DNA of 64,000 nt from Gammaproteobacteria bacterium (GTDB lineage: Bacteria > Pseudomonadota > Gammaproteobacteria > Pseudomonadales > Pseudohongiellaceae), in NCBI GenBank assembly GCA_024639905.1, contig JAHEGE010000001.1, positions 310,001-374,000 of the forward strand, in the 5' to 3' direction. Positions 45,086-54,187 of this stretch are shown piece by piece (positions within the stretch are counted from its first letter, which is position 1; each line of letters begins with the position of its first letter). The notes under the pieces were generated by a model. The model searched no databases, was not told the DNA's origin, and saw only the letters and a program-made list of their open reading frames with translations. A program made the translations under genes and the position numbers.

Positions 45086-46290
45086 AAGCTAGCCGTCACC
45101 CATAGCCAACTCTTGTTCGTGTCATCGAAATTGGACAGATTATCTGAGTGAAAATCAGCGAGCTTCAGCCCGAGCTGATAGCGTTTGCTGAGCTGGACAC
45201 TGACATGCGCATCGAGCTCAGAGCCTATCGATGAATTTCCGTCGCGCGCGAATGCCGTATCGAAGTCGTGATAGTCCAGACCTAGTTCTGCGCCCCACAG
45301 CGAAGTGGTGAGCAACACATACTTGTCGACGAGGCCCTCGCGAGGCGTGGTGAGAAACTTATCTGCATAACCGTTCACCAAATGATGCGCTCCAGCGGGG
45401 AAGGTCGGAGCAAACTCGCCATTGTCCGAGCCCATGCGCTCATAGCCTACGCGTGCGACGCTGGAATCGGAATGCACGCCTGCCCAGGCTTGGGCGTAGC
45501 TCGCGCTATGCGTCGTCGCCGCGCGGCGCTCCTCTTGCTTCGCGCCCTCTAAGAGATAGTCCACCTTCATGTTTTGCCAACGGGTTTGCCCAGTGAACTG
45601 TATGCCTGTCGAGAATAAGTTCTGCATCGGCGCTGCACCGGCTGCATCGGGTTTAAGTTGGTAGTAATAGCCGGTGAGTTTCGAGCCGGCGAAACGGTGG
45701 CTAAGATTGACTAGGAGGTCGTGGGAATCGACATCGGCCATTCGGCCTGCACCACGATTGCGCTTGTTAATCGCATAGACGGAAAGCTCATCGACTGAGG
45801 TCGGTGTGAACCCTAGCTTGATGCCATCAAAAGTCAATTCATCTTGGCGCCAAGAGGCGCTGCCTATGAAGCGCTGGTTGTCTAGCCGAATTCGCTGGCG
45901 GCCCACGCGAGTAGTAAATACGCCCGTTTCGTAATCGATGTAGGCCTGATTGACTTCGTTCACGTGGGGGTCATTGATTGTAGGGTATACGCCTAGGTTG
46001 GCTCCCGCGGCGGGCACCGCAAAGTGGTCTAGGCCGCCGATGATCTCGGTGTCTTCTATTTCGAAGAGGCCGCTAAAGCCTTTCTTTTCGGGTAGACGGA
46101 TGCTGACGTTACTGCCAAGGGTGAGCCCTTCAGCTTTCGCAAGGGCTCCTTGCTCGACGCCTTCATAGCGCAGCCTGAATTCGCCACTGATCAGCGAGGA
46201 GAGGGAGTCTTGCGACGGTTTCGTTGGTTGCGCAGAAGCGTTCAATGCACAGAAAGGAAGTAACAACGCAGTCAATAAAAATTTAGTCAT
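45082..46290 (-). CDS. Outer-membrane beta-barrel protein (alginate-export/porin-like)
   Basis: A 402-residue protein from the ATG at 46288-46290, which opens a signal peptide (MTKFLLTALLLPFCALNASA). The rest is a series of amphipathic beta strands with alternating hydrophobic residues and ends in Phe (WLWVTASF), as outer-membrane barrels do. The segments GEFRLRYEGVEQ, VNQAYIDYETGVFTTRVGRQRI and WRQDELTFDGIKLGF resemble the alginate-export family. It follows the NuoM/N-like gene of the inorganic-carbon operon on the same strand, so it may be the operon's outer-membrane pore. The stop overlaps the convergent regulator by 4 bases. Confidence 0.72.
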   Translation of the reverse strand: MTKFLLTALLLPFCALNASAQPTKPSQDSLSSLISGEFRLRYEGVEQGALAKAEGLTLGSNVSIRLPEKKGFSGLFEIEDTEIIGGLDHFAVPAAGANLGVYPTINDPHVNEVNQAYIDYETGVFTTRVGRQRIRLDNQRFIGSASWRQDELTFDGIKLGFTPTSVDELSVYAINKRNRGAGRMADVDSHDLLVNLSHRFAGSKLTGYYYQLKPDAAGAAPMQNLFSTGIQFTGQTRWQNMKVDYLLEGAKQEERRAATTHSASYAQAWAGVHSDSSVARVGYERMGSDNGEFAPTFPAGAHHLVNGYADKFLTTPREGLVDKYVLLTTSLWGAELGLDYHDFDTAFARDGNSSIGSELDAHVSVQLSKRYQLGLKLADFHSDNLSNFDDTNKSWLWVTASF

Positions 46291-46327
46291 GAGTAAAACC
46301 CAAATTAAAAAGCGCTCGTGGCTGCCG

Positions 46328-47545
46328 CTATACCGGCAGCACGAGCGTTGAGAAAACAAGAAAGATCATGGTGAGCACTGCAGCGAATAGCTTCGAAGGC
46401 AATATGTCTAACCCGGGCTCGCGGCCACGACCGCCATGGAATAGAAAGAGATAGAGTTTCACGACGGTGATCGCAGTGAGCGCCGTAACTAAAAGCCATC
46501 CGACGCCCAAAAGCGGTGTGTCGTGGAAACCGGTTTCGAGGATGAGATCTTCGGCTATATACGCGAGCGAAAGAGGGAAACCTGCGCCCATTAGCCCAAA
46601 AATCAGTGTCGCCGCAGCAAGTTTAGGGTAAGACTCGAAGTGTCCCATTGCTCGCGATAGATTGAGCTTGCCGACGCGCATCTCCAGTGCGCCCACTGTC
46701 AAAATGAGACCCGGAATCGTCGCCATCTGAGCCTGTGCAAGCAACAGCGCGGCGAGATCAGAGAAGTGCTGCCCGCTATCAGCGTAGATGAGGAAGGCGA
46801 GCTGGCTTGCGGCAAGGCCACTGAGTGCGCGTCGTGCATTCGACTGCGAAAGCGCCATGAGTAAAGACAGCAGCGCGAAAACCGGCAGCACAACCAGGTA
46901 GAAATCGCGCGGCAGAGACTGTTGCCGCTCGAGGGACATGACGAGTGCAACTTGGCAGACGAACGCAGAGGCGAGGAGGCCAGACGGCAGTTTCTCATAG
47001 AGACGTGAGAACCACGGCGAGAAAGGAAACAGGCCGATGAGGAAGACCAGCCCCACGAGCTCAAGCAAGAAACTGCCTTCGCTACCCGAACTCGGCGCCA
47101 GTAGGGAACTCGCGAGCAAGCCGCTGGTAATAAGGCCGTAGCTGCCAACCAGGCGGTGAGAGCCGTCTAGTCTCCAGCTTGCGAGGGTGAGGATGCAGAA
47201 AAACACGGGGACGGCGATAACCAAAAATAGGTTGCCGGTGAAAATCTGCGTGCCTATAGCGAGGGAGTTGAGCGCCAGAATCGTGGTAAAAGTCCGCCGC
47301 GAACCTAAATACGCTGGAGTGAAGAAGCTCGCCAAAAGATTGCCGAGGATGATGAAAGCCAATAACTCGGTGCCTGATCGCACGTTAACGCCCAAGCGCG
47401 GGAGCGCGATTTCGACGACGAACATGAGCGATAGTGCTGTCATTGCCGCGGTCCGCATCCGCCGGATGTCCCTGCTAGAGAGAATGAACACGAAGCCACA
47501 GAGACTAAGGATCACGTGGAGTATCAGAGTCAGATCTTGATTCAT
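46328..47545 (-). CDS. NuoM/N-like membrane protein of the inorganic-carbon operon
   Basis: A 405-residue protein with about 12 membrane segments, distantly like the antiporter-type subunits of complex I (NuoL/M/N). The best-preserved part is GAGFPLSLAYIAEDLILETG, comparable to the region after TM11 in NuoL/M. The TM7 segment reads LFPFSPWFSRLYEKLPS, where the usual GKSAQFPFHxWLPDA lysine is missing. It lies 12 bp after dabB, so it is co-expressed. DAB complexes are described as DabA plus DabB, so this looks like an extra, degenerate subunit. Whether it belongs to the complex is inference. Confidence 0.65.
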   Translation of the reverse strand: MNQDLTLILHVILSLCGFVFILSSRDIRRMRTAAMTALSLMFVVEIALPRLGVNVRSGTELLAFIILGNLLASFFTPAYLGSRRTFTTILALNSLAIGTQIFTGNLFLVIAVPVFFCILTLASWRLDGSHRLVGSYGLITSGLLASSLLAPSSGSEGSFLLELVGLVFLIGLFPFSPWFSRLYEKLPSGLLASAFVCQVALVMSLERQQSLPRDFYLVVLPVFALLSLLMALSQSNARRALSGLAASQLAFLIYADSGQHFSDLAALLLAQAQMATIPGLILTVGALEMRVGKLNLSRAMGHFESYPKLAAATLIFGLMGAGFPLSLAYIAEDLILETGFHDTPLLGVGWLLVTALTAITVVKLYLFLFHGGRGREPGLDILPSKLFAAVLTMIFLVFSTLVLPV

Positions 47546-47557
47546 TGTGTGATTGTC

Positions 47558-48862
47558 CTATGAGTCTTTACAGACGAAATTCGCAGCCGAGCGTTCGGCC
47601 CTGTCTATAGCTCGAGCGAAGGCAAGCACTGGGCGTGCGATGCGATCGACGAGCAATATGTCGAGGAAGGCGCGTTCCAGGCTAAGCCGAAAGACAAAGC
47701 GCCGCAGCGCCGTGGACTCGTGATCCTGATGCTCGACGCTGAGGTGATGGCCTAGCAAGGCCTCGTGTTGGTGACGATCGTGCAGAAGGCTCGGAGCACG
47801 CAGGAACTGTAGGGTCCTGAACACGGCATGGGCGACAACGTGGAGCAGAGCGAGTTCGAACCAGCCTAGCCCGATCTCGATGGTAATGAAGCCGAGTTGT
47901 CCGACGGCGCTAAAGGCAAGTCGGCTCTTTATGTCGCTTTGTACGCGCACAGAGAGGTTGGCTACTAGGGCGGTTAGCGCACCGACCGCGATCAACGTTG
48001 CGCTGAGTGCAGGCGTTGCGCTAATTAGGTCAGCCATGCGCAGCAGAAGGAGTGGGCCCAAGTGCACGGAAAGCGCGCCGTAGAATACAGCGCTTGACGG
48101 CGTCGGGCCTTCCATCGCGCGTGGCAGCCAGCTGCTAAAAGGAAACAGCGCCGACTTGCCAAGCACCGCGATCAGTAGCAGAAATGCTGTCACCTGCGTG
48201 CCTTCGTGCAAACCGATTCCCGACCACGGCACACTGTCCAAAGGCGTGAGACGCGTGGCTTGCAAATGCGAATGCAGATAGAGGATCGCCGCATAGAGGC
48301 CGATGTCGGTAAGGCGATAGATACTAAAGACCCACAGGCCGTTTTGCGCAGGTTGCGGGCGAGTCGTGAAGAAGGCGATGAGCATGATCGAGCTGAGGCC
48401 AACGATTTCCCAGCCCACGAGAAGCAGCTCAAGTGTGCCAGCAAAGCTCACTAACAGTAGGCCTGTAGCGAAGATGAGCAAGGCGAGGTAGAAACGGTGA
48501 AAACCAGATTCCTTGTGCAGGTAGCGCTGTGAGAAGCTGCAAATGAGAAATAGCAACAGCGTCGAGAAGAGCGCATAAGTCACGGCGATAAGGTCCGTTT
48601 GCATGACGATGTCATAGTGGTAACCGCCGATAACAAACCAACTTCCCAGTACCGCCTCGGTACCAATATCGAAGGGCTGTGCCACGGCGAGTAGCAGCGA
48701 TGCAAAGAACGCGGTGCCAAGAGCCAGATGGCAATTGCGAACAACCGACTTCTCAGGCGGTCTGCGGGATAGCAGCATCGACCCTGCGAGCCACAAGAAG
48801 GCTGCGATCACGGGCAGAAATATGAGGTAGGCGAGAACCTCTACTAGCAGTGTATTAGGCAT
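47558..48862 (-). CDS. dabB: DabB: proton-conducting NuoL-like subunit of the DIC accumulation complex
   Basis: A 434-residue membrane protein of the NuoL/MrpA family. Ion-path residues can be located: Glu in GWEIVGLSSIML (TM5), Lys in VLGKSALFPFSSWLPRAMEGPTP (TM7), and Lys in IKSRLAFSAVGQLGF. In the late HAFFKALLFL motif of NuoL, Lys is replaced by Arg (HAVFRTLQFL). The C-terminus (LERAFLDILLVDRIARPVLAF) is a long helix region like the NuoL lateral arm. The start overlaps the dabA stop by 8 bases. DabB couples a cation gradient to DabA, which traps CO2 as bicarbonate in the cytoplasm. Confidence 0.85.
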   Translation of the reverse strand: MPNTLLVEVLAYLIFLPVIAAFLWLAGSMLLSRRPPEKSVVRNCHLALGTAFFASLLLAVAQPFDIGTEAVLGSWFVIGGYHYDIVMQTDLIAVTYALFSTLLLFLICSFSQRYLHKESGFHRFYLALLIFATGLLLVSFAGTLELLLVGWEIVGLSSIMLIAFFTTRPQPAQNGLWVFSIYRLTDIGLYAAILYLHSHLQATRLTPLDSVPWSGIGLHEGTQVTAFLLLIAVLGKSALFPFSSWLPRAMEGPTPSSAVFYGALSVHLGPLLLLRMADLISATPALSATLIAVGALTALVANLSVRVQSDIKSRLAFSAVGQLGFITIEIGLGWFELALLHVVAHAVFRTLQFLRAPSLLHDRHQHEALLGHHLSVEHQDHESTALRRFVFRLSLERAFLDILLVDRIARPVLAFARAIDRAERSAANFVCKDS

Positions 48863-51779
48863 AGTCGCCTCCCATTGGGTTCGTTGCTATGTGGGCTAGA
48901 CCCAGATAGGTTGCGCTGCCCTTGAAGTGGGTCTCGGATTTGCTCACGATTGGAAAGCCGCTGCTCTCCGGTTGGTGCGCGACGAATTCACCCCTATCGA
49001 AGACAGTCAGCTTCCCTGTGTCGGGGTGCATCGACACCAGTTGGATCCAACCATTGCCTACGAGCGTGCCAACGACTTCACTCTTCGCGGCAATTGCGGA
49101 AAGAGTTTCGGGGCTCGCCTCTACGATTGTGAGCAAGCGTACCGGCTCATGGATTTCCACCATCTGCCATGGCAGACCGGTGCGAAGATCGGAGCTATGC
49201 CCTTCCATGACGCCTAGTAGGCCTGAAATATTATGCGGTAGTTTCGTGCCGCAACCGTAGGCGATGGGATCGATGAAGCTGAAGTAATATTCGAGATTAA
49301 TGCCCGCGCCTACCGGCCCGGCCGTCTCAAGAATTCCTGCCACAATCGACGCGTCGGGATCCTGTGCGGGGTCGTAGGAGATCAAGAACGAGCGACGATC
49401 GAGGAACAATCCCTTCGTTTTTTCGCGGCGACCGATGATGCAAACAGCATTCGTTGCGTGGCCGTATTCGGGGCGAGGCTGCGCGAGATCTATCGAGTGC
49501 TGATAAGCGAATCCGAGCGCCTCTTCATTGTCGACATCCACTGGCACCTCTTCGAATTTCCTGCAGCGTTCGAGCGCATCGAGTTTGCAAGCGGCGGCGA
49601 ACTGTTGCTGGATCTCGGCTAATGCCGGCTTGTGTGTTTCTGGCACTAAATCCGCGTCGTAGTAGTCCATACTGTCGTCGCAGGTGTTGTGATAGGCGCC
49701 GACGAACCAAGTGTCGCTGGTAATCTCGATGCCTTTCTCGAGTAGCAACATACGGACGTCGGGATGATTCGCCATCGCAGCAAAGGCGCGCGCATTGGGC
49801 CCGCCGCGTCCTCCTCCAGTGGCGCCGCAATCATGCGCGGCTTCGTGCGGATTATTCAGGCTCGATGAGCCGTGGCCGACGATGAAGACGCAGCGTGAGA
49901 GGCCTCTACGCATGCCCATCGCAGCGAGCATGCCATAGGTCGCGTCTGCTGCTTCGCTTATTGAGTAACCGACAAACATGTCGGCTTCCTTCTCATTTCC
50001 TGTGCGGAAAAGCTGCAAGCGTGTGGCGGGGCGTGAAGGACTTAGAGCGGCGAACCGGCGCTTGGTTGTCTCGGTGAGGCGCGGCGAGAGGCTGCGGAAG
50101 ATGAGAGAGGGAGCCTTCACAGCGCCCATCAACAAAGACCAGAACGGGCCGATGGTAACGAGAGATTCGTGTTTGTGGGCCTGCTTAGAATAACTGCCTT
50201 TGCGTTGTCGGTGTTCTTGGTAGCGTTGGGCTTGATGTGCATCGAGCGCTATCTCGCGGACGAGATGGATTGGTTTGCGATTCACTGGGCACAGCGGGCG
50301 CGAGGTGACGTCGTCGAAACCTTGATACTGCATGGCGACGCCAAAGAAACCGGCGAAACCGTAAGTGCGCGCATTAGGTGTGAGCTCCTCGAGGTGGCGC
50401 CGCGTCGATTCTTCGCGCTCGTCCATGCAGAACACTGCCTGAAATGAATTCGCGGCTCTCGGGTCGCCCTTGATAACGAACTTCTGATGTTCCTGCAGTC
50501 CGTCGAGGATGTGATGACGATGCCGACGCTCATAGGCGAGCTGTAGAAGATAGCGTCGCTCAAAGCTGTTAAAGGAGCCAATTTCAGCGATCCATTTACG
50601 CGCATTGTCGGCGAGCGCAAACAGCGCGGCAGGCAGGTCGAATGCCTGCGCCGTGACGAATGCTTCGTAGGTGTCTTGCACCGGCTTGTGATATTCGGTG
50701 TATTCAGCGCCGCGCTGAGAGAGGATCTGGCTATACTGCAGTTGGCAGAAATTTACGCCTCGGCAGGCATTGATGAACGCATGCTTTTCGAGCATGAGCT
50801 GCACGGCAAGGAAGTCTGCGAGTGTTGCAGGGAAGGGATTTACCGGCACCTTGTCTGGCTGTAACTCGAATTGGTGAAACATTCCCGCCCAGCCTTTGAG
50901 CATCTTCAGCGACTCAACAAGAAAACCCTGTTGATTGTTTACAGGCACGCCAAAATACTGAATCACCTCGGCGATAACAGCGAGCGCATCGGGCGATTCG
51001 TTAAGCTGTAGTGCGCAGTCCTGGCTCAGTCCATGTAACCAGCTAGGAAGGGTGAGCCCTGTGCCGGCATGCATTCTGCGGAAGCTTTCGAGGAAGCCTT
51101 TGTCTTTATCGGGTTGTGGCAGCGTGCCCACGCCCTGATCGAGATAGGCAGCCGCGTGACGAATTAAGAAAGGTTTAACCTGTTCATCGGTGTCAATATC
51201 GGTTGCCTCGAAGAGGATGTCGCGCGGACGGATCTTGCGAACGAATCGCGATTTAGGTTCGGCATTGCACTCAAGCGATTGCCAAAGGCTCGCGAGGTCT
51301 TTGGGAAGGTATTGGCGCTTGCTTTGAAAGAATAACGAACTCGCAGCAGAGCCCGCAGCAGAGCCCGCGAGCTTATGCGGGATCCGCAAATAGCCCTTTT
51401 CGTGTAACCACCAATTAATCGCATTAGGAGTGGGCACATTGAATAGCGTCGTTAGACGCCAGAGCAGTAAGGCGCGTCTGGTTGGCGCGCCAGCGAAAGG
51501 CGCCTCGTCCAGATCGTCGATTTCGCGGTCGAGTACGGCCTTAATATCGTCGAGTTGGATGCGGCCGCTCTCGGTTGCGGTGAGGAACTGCTCTTCGCTC
51601 ATGAAGGGCTCTGCATTGTATTCTCGCGAGGCTTCTTTCAACGCCTCCTTGAACGGTAAGTGCTCATAAGCATGCAATGTGTTGTGATGCACGAATGCGT
51701 GCAAAGGCGACTGCGAAGGCAGTACCTCCGCAGCATGCGCTAGCATCTCCTGAAGAGTGGGCGCTTGGCTTATCGACAT
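48855..51779 (-). CDS. dabA: DabA: zinc subunit of the DIC accumulation complex
   Basis: A 974-residue peripheral membrane protein (UPF0753/DUF2309). The beta-carbonic-anhydrase-like zinc site is complete: Cys 451 and Asp 453 in FCMDERE, His 636 in VGHGSSS, and Cys 651 in HDCGATGGGRGGP. The N-terminal HAFVHHNTLHAYEHLPF segment is characteristic. DabA with DabB (MpsAB in Staphylococcus) hydrates CO2 vectorially and lets cells grow at low CO2. Here it sits between a SulP transporter and dabB in a heterotroph-like genome. No carboxysome or RuBisCO gene is in the window, so the bicarbonate may serve anaplerotic and biosynthetic carboxylases. Confidence 0.93.
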   Translation of the reverse strand: MSISQAPTLQEMLAHAAEVLPSQSPLHAFVHHNTLHAYEHLPFKEALKEASREYNAEPFMSEEQFLTATESGRIQLDDIKAVLDREIDDLDEAPFAGAPTRRALLLWRLTTLFNVPTPNAINWWLHEKGYLRIPHKLAGSAAGSAASSLFFQSKRQYLPKDLASLWQSLECNAEPKSRFVRKIRPRDILFEATDIDTDEQVKPFLIRHAAAYLDQGVGTLPQPDKDKGFLESFRRMHAGTGLTLPSWLHGLSQDCALQLNESPDALAVIAEVIQYFGVPVNNQQGFLVESLKMLKGWAGMFHQFELQPDKVPVNPFPATLADFLAVQLMLEKHAFINACRGVNFCQLQYSQILSQRGAEYTEYHKPVQDTYEAFVTAQAFDLPAALFALADNARKWIAEIGSFNSFERRYLLQLAYERRHRHHILDGLQEHQKFVIKGDPRAANSFQAVFCMDEREESTRRHLEELTPNARTYGFAGFFGVAMQYQGFDDVTSRPLCPVNRKPIHLVREIALDAHQAQRYQEHRQRKGSYSKQAHKHESLVTIGPFWSLLMGAVKAPSLIFRSLSPRLTETTKRRFAALSPSRPATRLQLFRTGNEKEADMFVGYSISEAADATYGMLAAMGMRRGLSRCVFIVGHGSSSLNNPHEAAHDCGATGGGRGGPNARAFAAMANHPDVRMLLLEKGIEITSDTWFVGAYHNTCDDSMDYYDADLVPETHKPALAEIQQQFAAACKLDALERCRKFEEVPVDVDNEEALGFAYQHSIDLAQPRPEYGHATNAVCIIGRREKTKGLFLDRRSFLISYDPAQDPDASIVAGILETAGPVGAGINLEYYFSFIDPIAYGCGTKLPHNISGLLGVMEGHSSDLRTGLPWQMVEIHEPVRLLTIVEASPETLSAIAAKSEVVGTLVGNGWIQLVSMHPDTGKLTVFDRGEFVAHQPESSGFPIVSKSETHFKGSATYLGLAHIATNPMGGDYA

Positions 51780-51790
51780 AACCCTGCCTC

Positions 51791-53344
51791 CTACTGTGGC
51801 TTAATGGAGAGGTGGGTCGCTTCGGGATGCTGGCTAAAGCTGCGGAAATCTTCGATGCCGAAGATGGCGTCCTTAGGATTCACGTAATTATTAATCAGCG
51901 TGCCGAGGCTGCTGAGGAACGTGTGGTCGATGAGTCTTGCCTCGCTCAGGTCGATCTTGATGCGTGATAGATCTTCGGGGGCGATGTGGCTGATCTCCGC
52001 GTTGATCTTCAGGAGGGAAGGGAAGGCGGCATCACCGTGCACGACCAAGACGATATCGTCGCCGCGTTCAATTTTCTCTACCTGTACGCCAAACAGCGAC
52101 TTCAGCGTCGAGCCGCGCAGGATATGAAAGAGAATTTTCAGGAGTAGTCCTGCTGCCACGCCAATCAATAGATCGGTGAAAATGGTGATGAGGAATGTAC
52201 TAAGGAAAAGAAGGAATTGATCAACGCCGACGTGTTTCGCATGGATGAATTCCTTGATCGACGCCAACCGCGAGCCGGTAAGGATTAGCATCGCAGCCAG
52301 TGCCGCCATAGGAATCATCTTGAGTAAGCCGGGCACCGCGATGACGAATAACAGCAAGAACAAGCCGTGGAAGAAGTTCGACCGATGGCTCGTGGCCTCG
52401 GCATCGATGTTTGCCTTGCTGCGGACTATCTCCGAGATCATCGGCAGGCCACCTAGCATCGACGACAGGAAATTGCCTATCGAGACGCCCATGAGGTCGC
52501 GGTTGAGATCCGAACGCGGTTTGTCCTTCACCATGCCGTCTACTGCGACCACACTCAGTGTCGACTCGATGCTGCCCACGAGCGCGAACATGATGATGTA
52601 TTTTATCGAGGTCATGGAGGTGACCACTGAGAAATCAGGGAAAGCGAATCCATCGACGAGGCCATCGGGCAAGCTAACGAAGTAGCTTGGCTCGGTGATG
52701 CCGAGGCCTATGGCGGCAGGAATGGCGGCGGCAAGCACCACTAGTTGTGGCGGGGTCTTGCGGAGGGCGGCGATAGGCAGCTTGGGCCAAAGGAACAAGA
52801 TAACAAGCGACAAAGCGCAAATCAGTGCCACCTCGGGGTTCGCGTGCATGATCGAATGGGGGATTTCCTCGAGAAGCTCGAGAGTCTCTCCGCCATGTGG
52901 TTTTACGCCTAGGCCAACGTGAATCTGCTTGGCAATAATGATAAGGCCGATGGCGGCGAGCATGCCGTGTACTACGCTCTTCGACATGGCAATGCCTAGA
53001 TTCGCCATCTTAAAACGCGCGAACAGCATCTGCACGAGACTGGCGACTACACCCACCGCGAGTGCGCGCTGGTAGCCTAGCATCATATCTCCTGCACCGA
53101 GCTCGGTTACGGCGCCTAAGGCAATGACGATAAGACCCGCAGCTGGCCCTTTGATGGAAAGCGCTGCGCCGCCCATCCAAGAGACGAGAAGGCCGCCGAC
53201 GATAGCAGTAGTGAGGCCGGCGATCGGTGGAAAGCCGCTCGCGCTAGCGATGCCTAGGCACAATGGCAGGGCGATGAGAAAGACGAGAAAACCTGATTTG
53301 ATGTCGGCTAATACGCCGCCACCGCTTTTAGTAGACGAATTCAT
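51791..53344 (-). CDS. SulP-family anion transporter, probable bicarbonate transporter
   Basis: A 517-residue carrier with 10-14 membrane segments and a C-terminal STAS domain (about residues 425-510: GDDIVLVVHGDAAFPSLL, then LSEARLIDHTFLSSLGTL). Conserved SulP regions are visible: LGIASASGFPPIAGLTTAIVGG and SIKGPAAGLIVIALG. BicA-type SulP proteins are sodium-dependent bicarbonate transporters, and the position 11 bp before dabA supports bicarbonate as substrate. Sulfate or another anion remains possible. Confidence 0.85.
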   Translation of the reverse strand: MNSSTKSGGGVLADIKSGFLVFLIALPLCLGIASASGFPPIAGLTTAIVGGLLVSWMGGAALSIKGPAAGLIVIALGAVTELGAGDMMLGYQRALAVGVVASLVQMLFARFKMANLGIAMSKSVVHGMLAAIGLIIIAKQIHVGLGVKPHGGETLELLEEIPHSIMHANPEVALICALSLVILFLWPKLPIAALRKTPPQLVVLAAAIPAAIGLGITEPSYFVSLPDGLVDGFAFPDFSVVTSMTSIKYIIMFALVGSIESTLSVVAVDGMVKDKPRSDLNRDLMGVSIGNFLSSMLGGLPMISEIVRSKANIDAEATSHRSNFFHGLFLLLFVIAVPGLLKMIPMAALAAMLILTGSRLASIKEFIHAKHVGVDQFLLFLSTFLITIFTDLLIGVAAGLLLKILFHILRGSTLKSLFGVQVEKIERGDDIVLVVHGDAAFPSLLKINAEISHIAPEDLSRIKIDLSEARLIDHTFLSSLGTLINNYVNPKDAIFGIEDFRSFSQHPEATHLSIKPQ

Positions 53345-53416
53345 ACGGTGAGCTCCACAGGCGACGCCGACACTGGCGTCGCAAATAATTTAACGACTGA
53401 CTACGAAGTGAGTGCG

Positions 53417-53788
53417 TTAAACCTGTGGTGGTGCTCGGGTGTGGTTGGTAATGGCTAAGAGGCGTCGCTCACCGGTGTTGCTAGTGTAAAGGCTCGAAGC
53501 ATGAGGCTGAGCGCTGCTGGCGCTGAGAGAGAGGAGGAATTCTGCCTCGTCGTCATCGACGCTGTCTTCGGCGACTTCCGAATCGGTTAAGCCGCCATAC
53601 GAAGACGCAGAAGCCTCGACGCGATATTCAGAATTAAACGGTGAGTCGCCTTTTTCGGACGCGAGCTCGCTTGCAACCGGCACAAAAAATGCCGTGAGGG
53701 AATGAAGAAGAAAGAATAGCGAGAAGGCGAGTGACGCCGTCTGTTTAACGCGTTGGGCTTTTCTCGATGTCAGGTGAGCGAAGAACAT
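53417..53788 (-). CDS. Small membrane protein at the head of the inorganic-carbon operon
   Basis: A 123-residue protein with a single hydrophobic segment (ASLAFSLFFLLHSLTAFFV, about residues 18-37) and an acidic middle part (VAEDSVDDDEAEF). I do not recognise the family. It lies 72 bp before the SulP gene on the same strand and could be the first gene of the operon. With an N-in, C-out orientation the acidic tail would face the periplasm. A coding role is likely but not certain, as the ribosome-binding site is weak. Confidence 0.5.
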   Translation of the reverse strand: MFFAHLTSRKAQRVKQTASLAFSLFFLLHSLTAFFVPVASELASEKGDSPFNSEYRVEASASSYGGLTDSEVAEDSVDDDEAEFLLSLSASSAQPHASSLYTSNTGERRLLAITNHTRAPPQV

Positions 53789-53964
53789 GGGTCTTTAAAT
53801 CGGCTACCACTGCGTGAAACGTTTGGCGAAGTATATGCCGATCCGCCGAGCTTGCAAGGGGTGAATTAGAGGTCAGTCTCTCTTGGGTCGCTCCCGCTGC
53901 GCTCGATAATCACGAAGTTATTAGGAGTAATCGAGTTGGTGATGCATCGACTTAGGGCAAGGGA
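53789..53964. other. Spacer between the inorganic-carbon operon and the island
   Basis: Non-coding; I see no RNA gene or repeat in it. It should contain the promoter of the minus-strand operon. It ends at the left copy of the tRNA-Met repeat. Confidence 0.4.
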
Positions 53965-53985
53965 ATGGTAGTTACGAGTGGACTT
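53965..53985. repeat. Left attachment-like repeat of the island
   Basis: Reads ATGGTAG(T)TACG(A)GTGGACTT, differing at two bases from the tRNA-Met 3' end copy at 60945-60965. This is what a displaced att site looks like. Confidence 0.65.
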
Positions 53986-54026
53986 TATATATTAATTATA
54001 TCAATTAGTTATATAAATACAATAAT

Positions 54027-54049
54027 TGTTCCCACATCTATTCCCACAT
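54027..54049 (+). repeat. Left copy of the island's internal TTCCCACAT direct repeat
   Basis: A 23-base sequence built of two TTCCCACAT units, 42 bases inside the left att-like repeat. It matches 60810-60832 in the same orientation at 22 of 23 bases. Possibly integrase arm or excisionase sites. Confidence 0.55.
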
Positions 54050-54187
54050 TAATATTATTCTCCGCCTAATATCTTTCCCTTCCCATACCCGAACTCTAAG
54101 TCCATGTTAGCTATCATTTAGTCAACCGAATACACGCTGCCAGATTCCCAAGGGTGGGACAATTTTAGGGGGCGGGGTAGTTATTAG

